A stretch of 64,000 nucleotides of DNA from Pleomorphomonas sp. JP5. Lineage in GTDB: Bacteria; Pseudomonadota; Alphaproteobacteria; Rhizobiales; Pleomorphomonadaceae. The notes under the pieces were generated by a model. That model worked only from the letters and a program-made list of their open reading frames with translations, did no database searches and had not been told where the DNA came from. Below are positions 45,783 to 55,212 of the stretch, piece after piece (position 1 is the stretch's first letter; the number at the start of each line of letters is the position of its first letter). The position numbers and the translations under genes are program-made. The DNA lies in the NCBI RefSeq assembly GCF_023721815.1, contig NZ_JAMDLI010000006.1, positions 124,001 to 188,000 of the forward strand, read 5' to 3'.

Positions 45783-46298
45783 ATGGCCATCCTCGCCGCC
45801 ATCCTCTACCCGCCGGAAACCGATATCGACGGACTGCTCGCCAGCATCGCCCGCAAGGTGGCGGCCGCGGGCGGCAAGGTCGGCGGGGTGGTTCAGGGAA
45901 AGGCGGAGGGTGGCAGGGGCCTGGCGCTGACCGACCTCGCCAGCGGCGCCATCCGGCCGATCTCGCAGAACCTCGGCCCGCTCTCCACCTCGTGCAAGCT
46001 CGACACCTCGGTCATGGCGGAGATCACCGGCAGCCTCGAACGCCAGATCGACGCCGGCCTCGACCTCGTCATTCTCAGCCGCTTCGGCATCCGCGAGCTC
46101 GAGGGCGGCGGCTTCCGATCGCTGTTCGGCCGGGCGATGCTGGCCGATACGCCGCTTCTTGCCGGCGTGCGTGTCGAACACGCCGCCGCATGGGCGGCCT
46201 TCCACGGTGGCCTCGGGGCCGACCTGCCGCCGGACGAGGCCCAGGTTTTCGCCTGGGCCGAGGCGGTGGTGCGCAAGGCGCCCCAAACCGCCAGCTAG
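45783..46298 (+). CDS. DUF2478 family protein
   Basis: A 171-residue protein with the DUF2478 pattern: LAAILYPPETDIDGLLASIARKVAAAGGKVGGVVQG as an N-terminal nucleotide-binding-like strand-helix, the DLVILSRFGIRELEGGGFRSLFGRAM segment and a CKLDTSV motif. Members occur near molybdenum uptake and nitrogenase genes in alphaproteobacteria. The family fold is P-loop NTPase-like, though no strict Walker A is visible here. Its role is unknown. It lies between two chemoreceptors and is convergent with the second. Confidence 0.85.
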   Translation: MAILAAILYPPETDIDGLLASIARKVAAAGGKVGGVVQGKAEGGRGLALTDLASGAIRPISQNLGPLSTSCKLDTSVMAEITGSLERQIDAGLDLVILSRFGIRELEGGGFRSLFGRAMLADTPLLAGVRVEHAAAWAAFHGGLGADLPPDEAQVFAWAEAVVRKAPQTAS

Positions 46299-46303
46299 AG
46301 TGA

Positions 46304-47941
46304 TCAGGCGGCGGCGGAGTTGGCCAGATACTCCTCGACGATGTCGCCGAAGTCCCGGATGCCCCGTTCCACCGTCTGGGCCGTGGCGTTGACCTCGTTG
46401 GCGACGGTCACGGTTTCCGCCGAAGCCGCTTCCACGGTCTCGACCTCGCCCGCCACCATCGTCGTACCCTCGGCCGCCGTCGCAATGCTCCGGCTGATCT
46501 CGTCGGTGGCTTGCGACTGCTGCGTCACCGCAGCGTCGATGGCGTCCGAAAGCGCCCTCACCGAGGCGATCTTGTGGGTGATGCCCTGGATCGCATCGAC
46601 AGCCGTTCGCGTGCTGGCCTGGATCTGCTCCACCTGCGAGGCGATGTCGTCGGTCGCCTTGGCGGTCTGCCCGGCGAGATCCTTCACCTCCGACGCCACG
46701 ACCGCGAAGCCCTTGCCCGCCTCGCCGGCCCGCGCCGCCTCGATGGTGGCGTTCAGCGCCAGAAGGTTGGTCTGAGCGGCGATGCCCCTGATGAGGTCGA
46801 CCACTGCGCCGATACGGTCGGCGGCATCGCTCAGCGCACCGATCTGCCCCGACGAGGACGCCGCATCGGCATCCACTTCGGCGATGGCCTCGGTCGACTT
46901 GCGGATCTGCTCGCCGATCTCCTGGATCGAGCTGGACAGCTCCTCCGCCGCCGCGGCGACCGACCGCACGTTCGACGACGCCGAGTTCGACTTGTCGCGC
47001 ATGGCCTCGGCCCGGCGCCGGGTATCGCTGGAGGTCGTCGACAAGCCCTCCGCCGTCGCCTTGAGGGCGGTCATCTGCTCGTCGACGGTTCCCTGCATGC
47101 GCGTGGCGGCATCTCGGAAGGCATCGGACAGGTCGCGGAGGCGCTGTTCGCGGCTGCGTTGCTGCTCGTAGCTCTGGCGTTGCTCGTCTTCCAGGCGAAG
47201 CCGTTCCTCGACGCCGACGCGCAGCACCTCCACCGCCGAGGCGATCTGGCCGATCTCGTCGGCGCGGCCGCGATAGGGAACGTCGATATCGGTGCGGCCA
47301 TCCGCAAGCTCGGCGATGGACTGCTTGAGCAAGCCCAGGGGCCGCGTGACGATCCGCCCGATGAAGATCAGGACGATGACGATCATGGCGACGGCGCCGC
47401 CTAGGAGGGACGCCAAAATCTGGCCGGTCAGCGCATTGATGTAGTGCGACAGGGTGTCGGTCCGCCAGGCGACGGCGAGATGTCCAAGGGGCTTGCCCGC
47501 CTTGTCCGCGCCAACCGGCGTCGCGATCAGCACCGCGCCGTCGACCGAGCGCGACACTCCGGCGGCGGGGCTGGCCGCCAGCATCTCGTCCGCCTGGGCG
47601 TCGAAATAGGCGATATCGGCGTTATCCGCCGCGAAGTCGGAAATCAGCGTGCCGTCGGCGGCGAACACGCGCATCCTGAGAATGGGTGGCGTCGGCTCGT
47701 TGACGAACTCGGCATAGGCCTCGGCGACCACGTCCTTCTTCTTCCACTTGACGCCGCCTTCAGCCGCCGCCGCGATCAGGCGCGTCATCTGCACGCGGGC
47801 ATCGGAGTATTCCTCGCCGACGATCGTCGACGTGCTGCGTAGCGAAACCATTGCAGTGACGGCGACCACCAAAAGGATCACGGCGGTGAGAATGGCGGCG
47901 ATCTTGGCCTTGAGAGAAAGGTTGAGAAGCGCTTGCGTCAT
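46304..47941 (-). CDS. Membrane-bound methyl-accepting chemotaxis protein
   Basis: A 545-residue receptor with a first membrane helix near the N-terminus ([21 protein letters not shown]), a periplasmic sensing domain of about 150 residues and a second helix ([21 protein letters not shown]). A HAMP domain follows ([27 protein letters not shown]), then a coiled region and an MCP tip ([31 protein letters not shown]). The ATG at 47941 has GGAG at a good distance; the open frame reaches 48565 but overlaps another gene and a repeat. The small periplasmic gene at 48202 lies upstream and may be co-transcribed, separated by an intergenic repeat. Confidence 0.92.
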   Translation of the reverse strand: MTQALLNLSLKAKIAAILTAVILLVVAVTAMVSLRSTSTIVGEEYSDARVQMTRLIAAAAEGGVKWKKKDVVAEAYAEFVNEPTPPILRMRVFAADGTLISDFAADNADIAYFDAQADEMLAASPAAGVSRSVDGAVLIATPVGADKAGKPLGHLAVAWRTDTLSHYINALTGQILASLLGGAVAMIVIVLIFIGRIVTRPLGLLKQSIAELADGRTDIDVPYRGRADEIGQIASAVEVLRVGVEERLRLEDEQRQSYEQQRSREQRLRDLSDAFRDAATRMQGTVDEQMTALKATAEGLSTTSSDTRRRAEAMRDKSNSASSNVRSVAAAAEELSSSIQEIGEQIRKSTEAIAEVDADAASSSGQIGALSDAADRIGAVVDLIRGIAAQTNLLALNATIEAARAGEAGKGFAVVASEVKDLAGQTAKATDDIASQVEQIQASTRTAVDAIQGITHKIASVRALSDAIDAAVTQQSQATDEISRSIATAAEGTTMVAGEVETVEAASAETVTVANEVNATAQTVERGIRDFGDIVEEYLANSAAA

Positions 47942-48079
47942 GGTCATCTCCGCGGCAGGGAACGGGGGCTTGGGCATCTGAAACGAGGCACGCCATCGGG
48001 CACGGCCACTCTCGCAGTCGAGCCTCGGCTGGGCGGACACTGAAAGGGAGCCGCCCGTCGGTGCTTGATGGGAAACCCG

Positions 48080-48146
48080 CCAGAGCACCCGCCGATCAGG
48101 TTGAATCAACCTGATCGAAAAGCGGCTGCTCCAGCGAATGCTCTGG
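48080..48146 (-). repeat. RIME-like element C (inverted B' type)
   Basis: Read on the minus strand this is almost identical to the end of B' (GCTGGAGCAGCCGCTTTTCG, the CGATCAGGTTGATTCAACCTGATCG hairpin and GGGTGCTCTGG). It lies between the chemoreceptor and the periplasmic gene, so transcription of the two may be separated or attenuated here. Confidence 0.7.
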
Positions 48147-48201
48147 GGCGGGACGCAAGTCGCAACCGGTCTTGCGCCCCAGCGGAATCCAGTGGGACCT
48201 C

Positions 48202-48786
48202 TCAGAGGCCGTCGACGTTGATGCCGACCGTGACGGCGCCGATGGCCGCGCCGGTCTTCGGATCGACGATGGTGGCGCTCACCTGCGTCTGCAGCTGCTG
48301 CGTCGACTCGTCCTTCTCGATCTCGTCCACGAAGACCGCGCCCGGACCGGCCTGGAACGACTTCTGCCACTTGGCTTCGTCGCCCTGCCAGTAATCGGAC
48401 GTCGGGTCGCTCTGGCCGACGTTGAGCCCCTTGTCGTCGGTGACGAACAGCTCGGTGATCACGCCTTCCGACGCTTCCCGCTGTTCCACCAGGAACTTCG
48501 AGAGCGGCGACGACAGCGCCTCGTCGATCATCGGCTTGTCGCTGGCTTCGACCTCGGCCCGCCACTTCTGATCGAGCGCGTCGATATCAGCCTGCTGCAA
48601 TCCGGCAAACTTGGCGTTCTGGGCGTTGACCGCGTCAACCACCACCGCCTCGGACAGGAACGGCATGACATGCTGCTCCACATAGGCGCGGGCAGCCATC
48701 ATGTATTCGTCCTCCGCCAGGGCCTGGTTTACCCCCAGCGTGGAGCACATCAGAAGACCAAGCGCAACATATCGGCCAATCGTCAT
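48202..48786 (-). CDS. Small periplasmic protein, possible single-cache sensor domain
   Basis: A 194-residue protein with a signal peptide ([19 protein letters not shown]) and no membrane segments after it. The [28 protein letters not shown] and [16 protein letters not shown] segments resemble the ligand-binding core of PDC/Cache sensor domains (DxxGxxV..S...DYWQGDE...). Cache domains are normally part of chemoreceptors; here the domain stands alone, so it could present a ligand to the chemoreceptor encoded next. The GGAGGG site and ATG at 48786 are used. Function is inferred from a domain-like pattern only. Confidence 0.7.
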   Translation of the reverse strand: MTIGRYVALGLLMCSTLGVNQALAEDEYMMAARAYVEQHVMPFLSEAVVVDAVNAQNAKFAGLQQADIDALDQKWRAEVEASDKPMIDEALSSPLSKFLVEQREASEGVITELFVTDDKGLNVGQSDPTSDYWQGDEAKWQKSFQAGPGAVFVDEIEKDESTQQLQTQVSATIVDPKTGAAIGAVTVGINVDGL

Positions 48787-49059
48787 GGGACCCTCCAAAA
48801 ATTACTAGTTATCATTCCCATGACTCCGGTTACCGACAACCTAAATTTCCCCCGGAAAATAGCAAAACACGAAGACTTCAACCAAATGATCTTTGATACT
48901 TAAACAGATATATGTGGCATTGATAATTTTCACTAGTGAAGCGGTCGAAATATACAAAATGCCTAAGCACTTTCGACAGAGCGTGTCTCGCAGTACATCC
49001 GACCGCCGGATGAACCGCCCCGGCTTCGTACCGGAGCGGCAGTTATCGTGCGGGGCGGA

Positions 49060-49956
49060 TCAGGCCTTCGCCGAATAGTCCATCCGCTTCAGATCTTCGA
49101 TCAGGCCGGGGCCGACCGGCGTCCAGCCGAGGCGCTGGCGCGTCAGTTGACTGGAGGCGCTGAGATCGAAGCTTGCGAACAGGGCGAACCAGCCGAAATG
49201 CGCCTCGGCCTCCTCGGCGGCGATCGAGCGGGCCGGCAGGCCGAGACCGGCGGCGACCGTCTCGGCGATCTCGCGGGCGCTGACGCCCTCCTCCGCCACC
49301 GCGTGGTAGCGTTCGCCGCTCCGTCCCTTGTCGAGCGCCAGCCCGTAAAGCCGGGCGACGTCGCCGACATGGCAGGCCGACCAGCGGTTGGCGCCCTCCC
49401 CGACATAGCCGGCGACGCCCTTCTCTCGGCACTGGACGATATAGGGACTGACGAGCCCCTGCTTCACCGCATCGTGCACCTGCGGCAACCGCACGACGCG
49501 CACGTCGACGCCGGCCTGAAGCGCCGCGTTGCCGGCCTCCTCGGAGGCGATACGCGGGTTGGCATGCGCGGGGTTGAACACCGTCTCGATGGCCGGCTTG
49601 CCGCCGCCCGGTTCGCCCATGCCGACGCCGGAGGTGATGATCAGGGGCCGATCGGAGCCCTTGAGCACCTCGCCGAGCGCCCCGATCACCCGCCGATCCT
49701 TCTCGCAGTTCTCGACGAACCGGCTGAAGTCGTGGTCGAAGGCGGTGTGGATCACCGCGTCGGCCCCGGCCGCGCCGGCCCGAATGCTGGCAAGGTCCTC
49801 GAGCTCGCCATGGTGGACGGCGGCGCCCGCCGCCCTCAGCGCCTCGGCACCCCGGTCGGACCGCGTCATGCCCAGAACCTCGTGCCCGGCCGCCAGAAGC
49901 TCCGGCACGACATGCGAGCCGATGAAGCCGGTCGCACCCGTCAGAAATACGCGCAT
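49060..49956 (-). CDS. SDR-family NAD(P)-dependent epimerase/reductase-like protein
   Basis: A 298-residue extended-type Rossmann protein with the cofactor motif GATGFIGSHV and the segment ARLYGLALDKG typical of atypical extended SDRs. The catalytic tyrosine position is not obvious; the region RIASEEAGNAAL is the conserved pattern of this subgroup (RVASEEAxxAA), so the lack of YxxxK is normal here. The substrate is unknown. It is a single gene on the minus strand. Confidence 0.88.
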   Translation of the reverse strand: MRVFLTGATGFIGSHVVPELLAAGHEVLGMTRSDRGAEALRAAGAAVHHGELEDLASIRAGAAGADAVIHTAFDHDFSRFVENCEKDRRVIGALGEVLKGSDRPLIITSGVGMGEPGGGKPAIETVFNPAHANPRIASEEAGNAALQAGVDVRVVRLPQVHDAVKQGLVSPYIVQCREKGVAGYVGEGANRWSACHVGDVARLYGLALDKGRSGERYHAVAEEGVSAREIAETVAAGLGLPARSIAAEEAEAHFGWFALFASFDLSASSQLTRQRLGWTPVGPGLIEDLKRMDYSAKA

Positions 49957-50067
49957 CGCAAAGTCTCCGCTGTTGTGATGCGGAGACCTTAGCGCCCGGT
50001 TCTCAGGGTAAAAGACGTGACCTTATAGGGGTATACGGCCTAACAGGATGCGCGGCGCACCGTCCGG

Positions 50068-51687
50068 TCAGTTCATCCGGCGCACCTTGGGACGAGGCGC
50101 CTCGCCTCTCACCTCTTTCAGGCAGTCGGAAAATCGCTCGAACGCATGGCCGAAGCCACTCAGATCATAGCGCTCGGGCGGGATGCCTTTTGCCTTTGTC
50201 CGCAGCATCTTGCTGTGCGTGAGGAAGTCAACGAAGTCCTGGTTCAACTGATGAAGAACGGCATATCCGGATTTGCTGTCCTTGAAGGTCTTGGCCGTCA
50301 CCCGAAAGGTGGTCTGCGTCTCGTTTACGACTTCGAGCTCATACTCATCTTTCGCCGGACTCCAGTGTTCCCGAACAAACGCCATGTAATAGGTCGCTTT
50401 GGTGCTGGGTGGCCTTGAAAGCAGAATTATCCCTTTTGAACCGTAATCGAGGGCGACGGAGCACGTTCTTTTTGCTCTGTCGGCAGCTACCGTCCAATCG
50501 TCCCCGCCATCATAGAAGCTGTCGGGCTCCTCACGGACCTCCGCAGAGGCGACGCCTAATTCTCGCACGCAGTCGCTGAACCGGCCTAGTCCCCGGCGAA
50601 AGCCCTTAACCTCGAACTCACCATACCTTGTAGCGTCAAATCTGACCAACAGGTCGTCGGTCTGAGCGACGTCCTTTACAAAGCTGGCAGCCAGACCATC
50701 GATTCTATAGTAACCCTTCCCCTTGTAGTTGAACGCCGTCGCCTCACCCGAGGAAAAAACCCAACGTCCACCTATTTCATAGAAATACTTTTCTTTCTCA
50801 GACGGAAACTTGTCCACAAAAGTCGCACTATATGTCGGACCGCCGGGTAATGACGCGAAGAAGTGAATAAGCAGACTTTGCTCTCCGAGAGAAACATCAA
50901 TCACGCAAACGCGGTCGCCCTTGTTGATATCCACAGTCCAGCTGTCGCCCTCATCGTAACGTGCCGCCTGAGACGACGCGTCGCGCCCTTCCTCGGGCCT
51001 TTGCGGCGCCGGCTCGCGCTTCGGCTCCGGCCTGGTGGGCGCGGCGTCCGGCTTTGGCGGCTTGCTCGCCTGCGCGACGGCGGTTTCCGGATGGTTCCGC
51101 GCATCCAGCGAGGGAATGATGGACGGGGTCGGATCAAGCGGCACTCGTCCCGCCTCGACCTCCAAGGCGCAGGCGAGCATGCGATGAACGGCGTCTTGCG
51201 AGCCATCCAGGGAAAAGCGCGCCTGCGTCTTTCCATTGACGACAAGCGACAGACCGTTCCCGCGGGCGAAACGTCCGACATCGGCCGCCGTCAGATTCTC
51301 GATCGTTACGCCCTTGTAGCTTGAAACCTCGACGCCGAACCCTTTCCCCTCCCACGACAGATCGCCGTCATAGTAGACTTCGACGGCGTACTTCTTGTCG
51401 CCGACATACTTCCAGGTCTTGCCCGACATCATCGCGAAGAAGTTCAGGTCGCCCCGGCTGTGATCGCCACCCAACATGAGCATCGCGTCACCCTCGAAGA
51501 ACGTGAAGGTCAAACACGATTTTCTCGGCATGTTCACACCGACGGACCAACCGGGCTTGTCGTCGTAATCCTTGTCGGGAACGTAATAGTCTCCGTTCAA
51601 CGCACTGTAGCCATACGACAGGCCGTGGAACGGCAGATACAACAAAACAAAAACGACAAGTCGCAGACGAAGAAGCACCGCTGGCAT
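50068..51687 (-). CDS. Secreted protein with three copies of an unrecognised Cys-Cys domain
   Basis: A 539-residue protein with a signal peptide or anchor (LRLRLVVFVLLYLPFHGLS). It holds three similar domains of about 125-130 residues: 47-173 (W47, C58, C173), 248-376 (W250, C261, C373) and 396-526 (W398, C409, C522). Each starts (D/G)WTV or similar, has an early cysteine 11 residues after the Trp and, in the last two, ends RFSDC(V/L)(R/K)E. A Pro/Lys/Glu-rich linker (about 181-245) separates domains 1 and 2. The protein ends with VRRMN, as the neighbour ends ARRMN. The fold is unknown; one disulfide per domain is inferred. The ATG at 51687 is the likely start, a TTG at 51714 lying upstream. 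Paralogue of 51813. Confidence 0.78.
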   Translation of the reverse strand: MPAVLLRLRLVVFVLLYLPFHGLSYGYSALNGDYYVPDKDYDDKPGWSVGVNMPRKSCLTFTFFEGDAMLMLGGDHSRGDLNFFAMMSGKTWKYVGDKKYAVEVYYDGDLSWEGKGFGVEVSSYKGVTIENLTAADVGRFARGNGLSLVVNGKTQARFSLDGSQDAVHRMLACALEVEAGRVPLDPTPSIIPSLDARNHPETAVAQASKPPKPDAAPTRPEPKREPAPQRPEEGRDASSQAARYDEGDSWTVDINKGDRVCVIDVSLGEQSLLIHFFASLPGGPTYSATFVDKFPSEKEKYFYEIGGRWVFSSGEATAFNYKGKGYYRIDGLAASFVKDVAQTDDLLVRFDATRYGEFEVKGFRRGLGRFSDCVRELGVASAEVREEPDSFYDGGDDWTVAADRAKRTCSVALDYGSKGIILLSRPPSTKATYYMAFVREHWSPAKDEYELEVVNETQTTFRVTAKTFKDSKSGYAVLHQLNQDFVDFLTHSKMLRTKAKGIPPERYDLSGFGHAFERFSDCLKEVRGEAPRPKVRRMN

Positions 51688-51710
51688 GATCAGAACGCCC
51701 CATCCCGAAG

Positions 51711-51782
51711 CCAAGTGTGAGTTGAATGCGATCCAACCCTTGGGCGCAACCGTAGCCCTGCGGATGCGAACAAGAAGAAAAC
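51711..51782 (-). repeat. Duplicated leader, copy 1
   Basis: 72 bases that match 52400-52471 with about five mismatches, at the same distance (24 bases) from the start codon of its gene. It contains the core GGTTGGATCGCATTCAA. It is either a duplicated promoter/leader or a conserved RNA structure. Confidence 0.8.
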
Positions 51783-51812
51783 ATCATCACCGGAAGAACG
51801 CCGCCCGGCCGC

Positions 51813-52376
51813 TCAGTTCATCCGGCGTGCCTCGGGCGCGGAGGGCTTCCCGCCTTTCAAATCCTTCAGGCAATCGTAGAGCAGAGCAAAACCCTTGCGG
51901 AACCTACCCAACCGGTAATCGCCGCCGCCGATACCGTCGGTCTTCACATGGAGAGTCTTGCTGTTGGCAAACGCCCCGAGCACATCCGCATCAAACGGTC
52001 CGACCATGACGTACCCAATGCCCGCAGGAGCCCTGAACCCGCGCCCCTGCATGGACATTAAAGTCGAATTCTCGTTCTTGATCTCATATCTATAGAGCAC
52101 ATCCTCGGGACTAAAATCATTACTTCCAAAGGAAACGTGATATTTCGTTATCCCACCAACAGTAACGGAATTGAAAAGGAAGTAGACCGCCTCAAACCTC
52201 AGAGCAAGTGAACAAGACGCTCGCTCCTCGTCCAGGTACACGCGCCAATCACTACTCTCACCGTAGAGTTTTGGCCCCGACTTGCCGTCACGGGCTTCCG
52301 CAAGAGAGCCAAAGCCGAGAAGCCCCAGAAGCACAACCGGGAGCAGGAGCCAGTTCCAGACAGACCGCAGCGTCAT
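51813..52376 (-). CDS. Secreted protein with one copy of the unrecognised Cys-Cys domain
   Basis: A 187-residue paralogue of the 539-residue protein next to it. It has a signal peptide (NWLLLPVVLLGLLGFGSLAEA) and one domain from DWRV (W44) with C55 and C169 in YDCLKD. The C-terminus ARRMN closely matches that of the larger protein. It probably represents the single-domain form from which the three-domain protein grew by internal duplication, or the reverse. ATG at 52376. The leader of 72 bases upstream is shared with the other gene. I do not recognise the domain. Confidence 0.78.
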   Translation of the reverse strand: MTLRSVWNWLLLPVVLLGLLGFGSLAEARDGKSGPKLYGESSDWRVYLDEERASCSLALRFEAVYFLFNSVTVGGITKYHVSFGSNDFSPEDVLYRYEIKNENSTLMSMQGRGFRAPAGIGYVMVGPFDADVLGAFANSKTLHVKTDGIGGGDYRLGRFRKGFALLYDCLKDLKGGKPSAPEARRMN

Positions 52377-52399
52377 GACAAAACCACCCGCACGAGAAA

Positions 52400-52471
52400 C
52401 CAAGTGTGGATTGAATGCGATCCAACCCTTGGGCGCAACCGTAGCCTTGCGGATGTGAACAAAAAGAAAAC
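52400..52471 (-). repeat. Duplicated leader, copy 2
   Basis: Partner of 51711-51782, 24 bases before the ATG at 52376. The offset of 689 bases between the copies gives a clean alignment without gaps. Confidence 0.8.
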
Positions 52472-52532
52472 AACGCATGGCTCATCGGCGCCGCGATCGT
52501 TTCATCGGCGCGTCCGGTGTGGTATCGGCCTC

Positions 52533-53627
52533 ATGGCAACGGCAACCCAGGAACTCCTCGCGATGACGCTTCTTCCTCCGACCTACGACATCGGCAAATC
52601 CTACGAGGAGAACCTCAGCGCCGGCCCGGTCTACGCCGGCGTCATCCCCGCCATGCCGACCACCGGGAAGACCTGGCCCTTCCTGGGCTTCAAGCTCTCC
52701 TCCCCGATCGGCGTGCCGGCCGGCCCGCTGCTCAACGCCGCCTATGTGGAGCTTTACGCCCGGCTCGGCTGGGACGTGCCCGTCTACAAGACGGTGCGCA
52801 GCATCGCCCGCGCCTCGCACCCCGTGCCCAACTGCCTGTTCATCGCCACCGACATGCTGGCGGAAGCCGACGCCCACACCACCCGCACCGTCGCCCCCGC
52901 GCCGCAGTCGGTCGACGGCCTGACAATCACCAACTCCTTCGGCATGCCCAGCATGGCGCCAGCCGATTGGCAGGCCGACGTTGGCCGCGCCGCCGAGGCG
53001 ATGCGGCCCGGCCAGCTCATGATCGTCAGCATCGTCGGCACGCCCGGCGCCGACGGGCGCGGCCTTGAGGACGACTTCGCCCACACGGCGGCGCTGGCCA
53101 AGGCGGCGGGCGCCCGCGTCATCGAGGCCAACTTCTCCTGCCCCAACGTCGCCAGCGCCGAGGGCGAGCTGTTCCGCGACGCGCGCACCTCCGCGTCAAT
53201 CGTCCGGAAGATCAAGGAGCGGATCGGCGACACGCCGCTGATCATCAAGATCGGCGCGCTGCCGGAAGACCACCTCGCCGCCGTGATCGAGGCCTGCCTG
53301 CCCTTCATCGACGGCGTCGCGGCCATCAACACCGTGCCGCTGTCCATCGTCGATGCCGCCGGCCATCAGGCCCTTCCCGGCAACGGCCGCCTGAAGAGCG
53401 GCGTCTGCGGCGCCGCCATCGCCGGCGTCGCCAGCGAGATGACCGCCCGCCTCATCGCCATCCGCGATCGCCTGAAGGCGACCTTCGCCGTCGTCAGCGT
53501 CGGCGGCGTGATGACGGAAGGCGACATCGACCACCGCCTCGCCATGGGCGCCGATCTCGTCATGTCGGCCACCGCGGCCATGTGGGACCCGCTGCTCGCC
53601 GCGCGCTGGAAGGCCCGCCAGGGTTAA
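52533..53627 (+). CDS. Dihydroorotate dehydrogenase-like flavoprotein
   Basis: A 364-residue TIM-barrel protein of the dihydroorotate dehydrogenase superfamily. The FMN-site features are PAGPLLNAAYVELYARLGWDVPVYKTV at the N-terminus, the ITNSFGMPS segment, the EANFSCPN motif that carries the catalytic-base Cys/Ser region, KIGALPEDHL and the SVGGVMTEGDI phosphate-binding end. In DHOD the base sits in the N(C/S)(S/P)-type loop; here it is NFSCPN. It may be a true PyrD or an unusual member, since the N-terminus differs from class 1 and class 2 enzymes. ATG at 52533; the ATG at 52563 is an alternative. Single gene. Confidence 0.8.
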   Translation: MATATQELLAMTLLPPTYDIGKSYEENLSAGPVYAGVIPAMPTTGKTWPFLGFKLSSPIGVPAGPLLNAAYVELYARLGWDVPVYKTVRSIARASHPVPNCLFIATDMLAEADAHTTRTVAPAPQSVDGLTITNSFGMPSMAPADWQADVGRAAEAMRPGQLMIVSIVGTPGADGRGLEDDFAHTAALAKAAGARVIEANFSCPNVASAEGELFRDARTSASIVRKIKERIGDTPLIIKIGALPEDHLAAVIEACLPFIDGVAAINTVPLSIVDAAGHQALPGNGRLKSGVCGAAIAGVASEMTARLIAIRDRLKATFAVVSVGGVMTEGDIDHRLAMGADLVMSATAAMWDPLLAARWKARQG

Positions 53628-53765
53628 GGCGCTCCCCCGGCAAAAGACGGAATCCTGTCGGCTGCGAATGCTGAGCGGAGCGCCCCTCGACTGACCTCCC
53701 CCGGCCAGAGGACCTGACCGGCGGAGAAGAGGGCCGTCACGCCGGCCGCAGCCGGCGCGAACCCG

Positions 53766-54926
53766 TCAGGCGTAGCGCGGCGCTGACGGGCCGAGGCCGA
53801 TCGAGCAGAGCCAGTTCAGCACCACCTCGCGCGTCACGTGCTTGTTGTCGACCTGGCAGTGCTCCAGCCCGCCGAGGCGGCGTTCCTCGAGCGGCAGGAA
53901 CGTCTTGGATTTGGATCCGGCCTGCTCGTAGTTGGTCAGCGCCTGCCAGAGCGGATTGGGCTGGACCAGCGCCTCTTCGGCGCCATGGACGATCAGCAGC
54001 GGGCACTCGATCTGATGCAGGATGCCTTCGAGATCGTAGGCGAACTTCGGGTCGTTGGCGAACTCGTCGAGGGTCTTGGCGCCGAGGATGCGCAGGCCGT
54101 GCGCGGCGAGGCTGGGGGGCATCCACTTGAGCATGGCCGCCCAGTCGAACTTGTGCGTGCCGCCGTCGGAGATCACCGCGGCGATGCGCTGGTCGAAGGC
54201 GGCAAAGCGCAGGGAGTCGTAACCGGCAAAGCTCTCGCCGAACACGATGATCTTGTTCGGATCGACTTCCGGCCGCGTGAGGAGGAAGTCGATCGCCCGG
54301 GAGTGGAACGCCTCGCTGTCGGCGCGGCGCGTCTTGCCCTTTTCGTAGAGCGACAGGCTGGTGCCCGGTTGATCGTAGACGAAGAAGTTGTAGCCACTCT
54401 CGATGAAGGCCGGGCCGAGGTTGAAATAGTTCTCGGTCGAGTGCTCCTCGCCGCCGTTGAGTGCGAAGAGGGTCGGTCTCGGGCCGTCGACCCAGCGCGG
54501 CGAAAAGAAGTAACCGTCCAGCAGGACGTCCTCATAGGGCACCTGCACCTTCTCGGGGCGGACGTCGAAATATTGCCCGGCCCGCTCGAACAGCTCGATC
54601 GACTTGTGGATGAGCCGAACCTTCTCGGCCTCGTCGTCCTTCACCATGAACTCGGCGGTCCGGGTGTAGTTGCAGGCACGCGAATAGGCGTCTCGCGCCG
54701 CGTACCAGTTGCCCAGCGCCTCGGCCTGCCGGCCGTGCCGCTCCACGGCCTCGGCCGTCGCCAGCCATTCCCTCACCCACGTCTCGTCGACGTTGGGGTC
54801 GATCCGCTTGCAAGCCTCGAAGATCTCGGTGACGTCGGCGAAGCCGAGGGAGGCGACCCCCAGGATCTTGGTCACCTGGAAGGACTTTCCGTAGTTCTCG
54901 GGCCAGTGGCTGAACTCGATGGTCAT
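53766..54926 (-). CDS. Alpha/beta hydrolase (FrsA / 2,6-dihydroxypseudooxynicotine hydrolase-like)
   Basis: A 386-residue protein with a helical N-terminal half (to about 150) and an alpha/beta hydrolase C-terminal half. The nucleophile is the serine in VFGESFAGYDSL (GESFAG). The acid is probably in IVHGAEEALVQPN and the histidine in GGLEHCQVD. The N-terminal helical domain and the GYDSLRFA segment resemble the FrsA / 2,6-DHPON C-C hydrolase group. The substrate is unknown. The start has AAGGAG. It is divergent from a TetR gene, with the palindrome TTGCGTATCACGCAA between, so it is probably inducible by its substrate. Confidence 0.85.
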   Translation of the reverse strand: MTIEFSHWPENYGKSFQVTKILGVASLGFADVTEIFEACKRIDPNVDETWVREWLATAEAVERHGRQAEALGNWYAARDAYSRACNYTRTAEFMVKDDEAEKVRLIHKSIELFERAGQYFDVRPEKVQVPYEDVLLDGYFFSPRWVDGPRPTLFALNGGEEHSTENYFNLGPAFIESGYNFFVYDQPGTSLSLYEKGKTRRADSEAFHSRAIDFLLTRPEVDPNKIIVFGESFAGYDSLRFAAFDQRIAAVISDGGTHKFDWAAMLKWMPPSLAAHGLRILGAKTLDEFANDPKFAYDLEGILHQIECPLLIVHGAEEALVQPNPLWQALTNYEQAGSKSKTFLPLEERRLGGLEHCQVDNKHVTREVVLNWLCSIGLGPSAPRYA

Positions 54927-55046
54927 CGTCTCTGCTCCTTTTGGCAGGTGGGCATCCATTCGTAGAGACCCGGGTGTGCCCGGTCGCGCCACCGTGTCGC
55001 CGGGCCTCGGCGCTTGACGTCTCCACCAGCCGACCGTCGCATAAAT

Positions 55047-55061
55047 TTGCGTATCACGCAA
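55047..55061. promoter_or_regulatory. Palindromic operator between hydrolase and TetR genes
   Basis: TTGCGT-ATC-ACGCAA is a perfect 6+6 inverted repeat with a 3-base centre, in an A+T-rich stretch 120 bases before the hydrolase start and 150 before the tetR start. Its place fits a TetR operator controlling both divergent genes. Confidence 0.6.
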
Positions 55062-55212
55062 TATTTCTGTATAAGCATTTTTGCACGACAGGCATTATTA
55101 AGAGGGCAGTACCCCATGCCGCTCGCCGCCATCCCGTCGCCCATCAAATTCAACCCGCGCCCAAACCCCTGACCGAGTGTTCTTTTTCGCCAATGAAGGT
55201 AAGATCGGCCGC

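Noticed and set aside
47942-48565. Upstream extension of the membrane chemoreceptor frame
   Set aside because: It crosses a RIME-like repeat and the oppositely framed periplasmic gene; the ATG at 47941 has a ribosome site and starts with a membrane helix.
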